Origin: Nymphaea colorata
Lineage: Eukaryota; Streptophyta; Magnoliopsida; Nymphaeales; Nymphaeaceae
NCBI RefSeq assembly: GCF_008831285.2
Contig: NW_022204508.1
Span: 1,070,575-1,134,574 of the forward strand
Direction of reading: 5' to 3'
DNA: 64,000 nucleotides
This document shows, piece after piece, positions 61,055 to 64,000 of this stretch. A program made the position numbers and the translations under genes. The stretch's first letter is position 1. Each line of letters opens with the position of its first letter. The notes below the pieces were generated by a model that saw nothing but the letters and a program-made list of their open reading frames with translations, was not told the origin of the DNA and made no database searches.

Positions 61055-61260
61055 TAATTTAATTGAATGTGCTTAACAAGTGAATTAGGTTAACAATAGG
61101 GCACCAAATGAATCACTCAAATCTCATTCATTTTCATGCAAGCCTGTGATTTCAATCTACTAAATCATTTAACATGGATATAACAATAAGTCAAGTACAT
61201 TCAATAAAGTATGCGTGATCATATGAATCACTTAAATCTGACTCGTATTGGTACGACTAT
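61055..61260 (-). repeat. Inverted monomers within the satellite (second)
   Basis: Nearly the same inverted segment as at 59745-59945, with fewer missing bases. It belongs to the ~1.3-kb repeat that spans 59215-60190 and 60517-61500. Confidence 0.75.
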
Positions 61261-64000
61261 AGTGCACGATCTAAAGGATTGAAATTACAAGTTCGTATCA
61301 ATACAAGTGCGATTTAAGTGATTCAAATGATCACACATACTTAATTGAATGTGCTTAACTTATTGTTACATCCATGTTGCTTGATTAAGTGAACTGAAAT
61401 CACAAGTTTGTATGAAAATGAATGTGATTCGAGTGATTCATTTGGTGTCTTATAGTTAACCTAACGTGTTTCACATGTTATTACATCCATGATCAATGAT
61501 TTAAATAATTAAAACTCACAAGTTTATATGGATATAAAGGAGACCTATGCATTAGTTTGATCCTTTCTAGTTTGTACGATAAGTTGAACATGTTGTTACA
61601 TCTATAGTGATCGATGCACAAGTTCACATCAATACGAGTGGGATTTAAGTGATTCAATTGATCACGCATATTTAATTGAATGTACTTAACTTGTTGTTAC
61701 GTTTATATTAAATGATTTAGTAAATTCAAATCATAGGTTTATATGAAAATGAATGGGATTCGAGTGATTCATTTGGTGTCTTACAGGTAACTTAATGTGT
61801 TTCACTTGTTATTACATACATTTGATCACTTATGTTTAATCGAGAGATTATGTGATTCATTTTTACTTGTTCTTACATACATTTGATAACTTATATTTAA
61901 TTGAATGTGCGTAACCATTTGTTACATACGTATAGAATGACTTAGTGGCTTGAAAAAAGAAGTCCGTTTGGAAATGAATGAGAGTCAAGTCACTATATTG
62001 GTCCCTTATAGTTAATCTAATGTATTTCACTTGTTATTACATCTATAATGAATGATTTAAATGGTTGAAATCACAAGTTTATATGGATACAAATGGTTGA
62101 AGTCACTATATTTGTACACGTGTAGTTAGTCCGATGAGTTGAATTTGTTGTTACATCTATAGGGAACGTTCTAAAGGATTGAAATCACATGTTCGTACGA
62201 ATACAAGTGAGATTTAAGTGATTCATATAATCATGCATACTTAATTGAATGTGTTTAACTTGTTGTTACGTCTATAATAAATGATTTAGTAGATTGAAAT
62301 CACAAGTTTGTGCGAAAATGAATGAGATTCGAGTGATTCATTTGGTGTCTTGTAGTTAACCTATTGTGTTTCACTTGTTATTACATCTTTGATCAATGAT
62401 TTAAATGATTAAAACTTACAAGTTTGTATGGATATAAAGGAGACCTATGCATTAGTTTGATCCCTTGTAGTTAGTTCAATAAGTTGAACTAGTTCTTACA
62501 TCTATGGTGATCGATGTAAGGAATTGAAATCACAAGTTCGTATCAATACGAGTGGGATTTAAGTGATTCATTTTATCACACATACGTAATTGAATGTGCT
62601 TAACTTGTTGTTACGTCTATATTAAATGATTTAGTAGATTAAAATCATAGGTTTGTATGAAAATGAATGATATTGGAGTGATTCATTTGGTGTCTTGTAA
62701 GTAACCTAATGTGTTTCACTTGTTATTACATATATTGATCACTTATATTAATTGAGAGATTAAGTGATTCATTTTCACTTGTTATTACATATAATTGATC
62801 ACTTGTATTTAATTGAATGTGCGTGACCATTTCTTACTTACGTATAGAATGACCTAGTGGCTTTGATACCAGAAGTTCGTTTGGAATACATATATAATGA
62901 ATGATTTAAATGATTGAAATCACATGTTCATGTGGATACAAAGCGTGTAGTTAGTCCGATGAGTTGAATTTATTGTTACAACTATAGTGCACGATCTAAA
63001 TGATTGAAATCACAAGTTCGTATCAATACAAGTGCGATTTAAGTGATTCAAATGATCACACATACTTAATTGAATGTGCTTAACTTGTTGTTACATCCAT
63101 ATTGCTAGATTAAGTGAATTCAAATCACAAGTTTGTGTGAAAATAAATGAGATTTGAGTGATTCATTTGGTGTCTTATAATTAACTAATGTGTTTCACTC
63201 GTTATGACATCTATGATCAACGATTTAAACGATAAAAACTCACAAGTTTATATGGATGTAAAGGAGACCTATGGATTAGTTTAGTTTGATCCCTTGTAGT
63301 TTGTTCAATAAGTTGAACATGTTGTTACATCTCATTCATTTGTATCCATACGCACACTAAATCACTCGTCTCGATACGAGTGAGATTTAAGTGATTCATT
63401 TGATCACGCATTTAATTGAATGTGCTTAACTTGTTGTTACGTCATTATAAATGATTTAGTATATTGAAATCATAGGTTTGTATGGAAATGAATGACATTT
63501 GAGTGATTCATTTGGTGTCTTGTAGGTAACCTAATATGTTTCACTTGTTATTACATATATTTAATTGATAGATTAAATGATTCATTTTCACTTGTTATTA
63601 CATATATTTATCAATATATTTAATTGAGTGTGCGTAGCCATTTGTTACATACATATAGAATGACTTAGTGGCTTGAAATAAGAAGTTCGTTTGGAAATGA
63701 ATGAGAGTCAGGCCATTAAGTTGGTCACTTACAGTTAATCTAATGTATTACATATATAATGAATGATTTAAATGATTGAAATCGCAAGTTCATATGCATA
63801 CAAATGGGATTATGCATTACTTTGAATGCGTGTAATTAGTCCGATGATTGAATTTGTTGTTACATCTATAGTGAACGATCTAAAGGATTGAAATACGCGT
63901 TCTACCAATACAGTCAGATTTAAGTGATTCATATGATCAGCATACTTATTGAATGTATTGACTTATTGTTATATCCATGTTAAATGATTTAGTAGATCGA

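Larger units (their letters stand above)
59001..64000. repeat. Satellite array of 115-bp monomers in higher-order units
   Basis: The array runs from the gap to the window end. Monomers begin with a TTGTTGTTACATCTAT-like phrase. Starts at 62260, 62375, 62490, 62605 and 62720 are each exactly 115 bp apart; so are 61360, 61475 and 61590, and 61691 and 61806. At least three diverged types alternate: a (ATTAAATGATTTAGTAGA...), b (GATCAATGATTTAAATGA...) and c (AGTGATCGATGTAAAGGA...), forming a 345-bp trimer. Further types with GTGCGTAGCCATTTGTTACA are inserted in places. Two segments are inverted. No coding capacity. Confidence 0.9.

Noticed and set aside
59001-64000. Regularly spaced repeats that could be mistaken for a CRISPR-like array
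   Set aside because: The whole 115-bp unit is repeated, not short repeats with unique spacers, and the context is a plant genome.

Overview
The window is nuclear DNA from a flowering plant. The evidence is plant-type NLR (NB-ARC/LRR) disease-resistance gene remains, a BED-zinc-finger hAT transposon, a Ty1/copia element primed by initiator tRNA-Met, a long-LTR element with a tRNA-Arg-like primer site, a LINE reverse transcriptase, GT-AG introns, abundant AT/CT microsatellites and a satellite array. I cannot name the species. I find no intact host protein-coding gene; everything recognisable is a mobile element, a repeat or a pseudogene.

Layout. 1-9169: a non-autonomous LTR retrotransposon, cut by the window start. 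It has about 2.9-kb LTRs, a PBS, a non-coding internal region full of tandem repeats, and a PPT. 9170-13060: purine-rich and GC-rich repeats, possibly an inverted relative of the LTR-like block at 38.5-41.1 kb. 13069-19750: NLR unit A, a CC-NBS-LRR pseudogene on the minus strand, followed by a fragment of the first element's LTR (19755-20439). 21242-25510: a hAT-type MITE, a small inverted-repeat element, an NLR scrap and a LINE relic. 28560-38540: NLR unit C, whose LRR region is split by a complete 6.5-kb hAT transposon (29755-36255) with a perfect 8-bp target-site duplication. 38540-46050: LTR-like block, a 2.3-kb element with TAA duplication, a CACTA-like relic and a MITE with perfect 8-bp duplication. 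46053-53440: NLR unit B, flanked by direct repeats. 55146-58900: a degraded copia element running into a 100-N scaffold gap. 59001-64000: a satellite array of 115-bp monomers with higher-order and inverted arrangement.

How the parts relate. Units A, C and B are duplicates of one ancestral NLR unit (same strand, same flanking non-coding blocks, same downstream CTCTCCCTC-rich tract). All have decayed: stops and frameshifts in A, loss of the kinase-2 block in B, loss of CC and NB-ARC plus a transposon in C. Paralogues A and B preserve the empty site for the hAT insertion. The most unusual item is inside that hAT: a complete 72-bp exon, with splice sites, that encodes one leucine-rich repeat matching the ERECTA receptor-kinase family. 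This looks like a host-gene fragment captured by the transposon. The most unusual structural item is the 115-bp satellite, whose exact 115/345-bp periodicity can be measured directly.

Limits: identities were judged by eye, no database search was possible, and sequence next to the gap looks under-polished.
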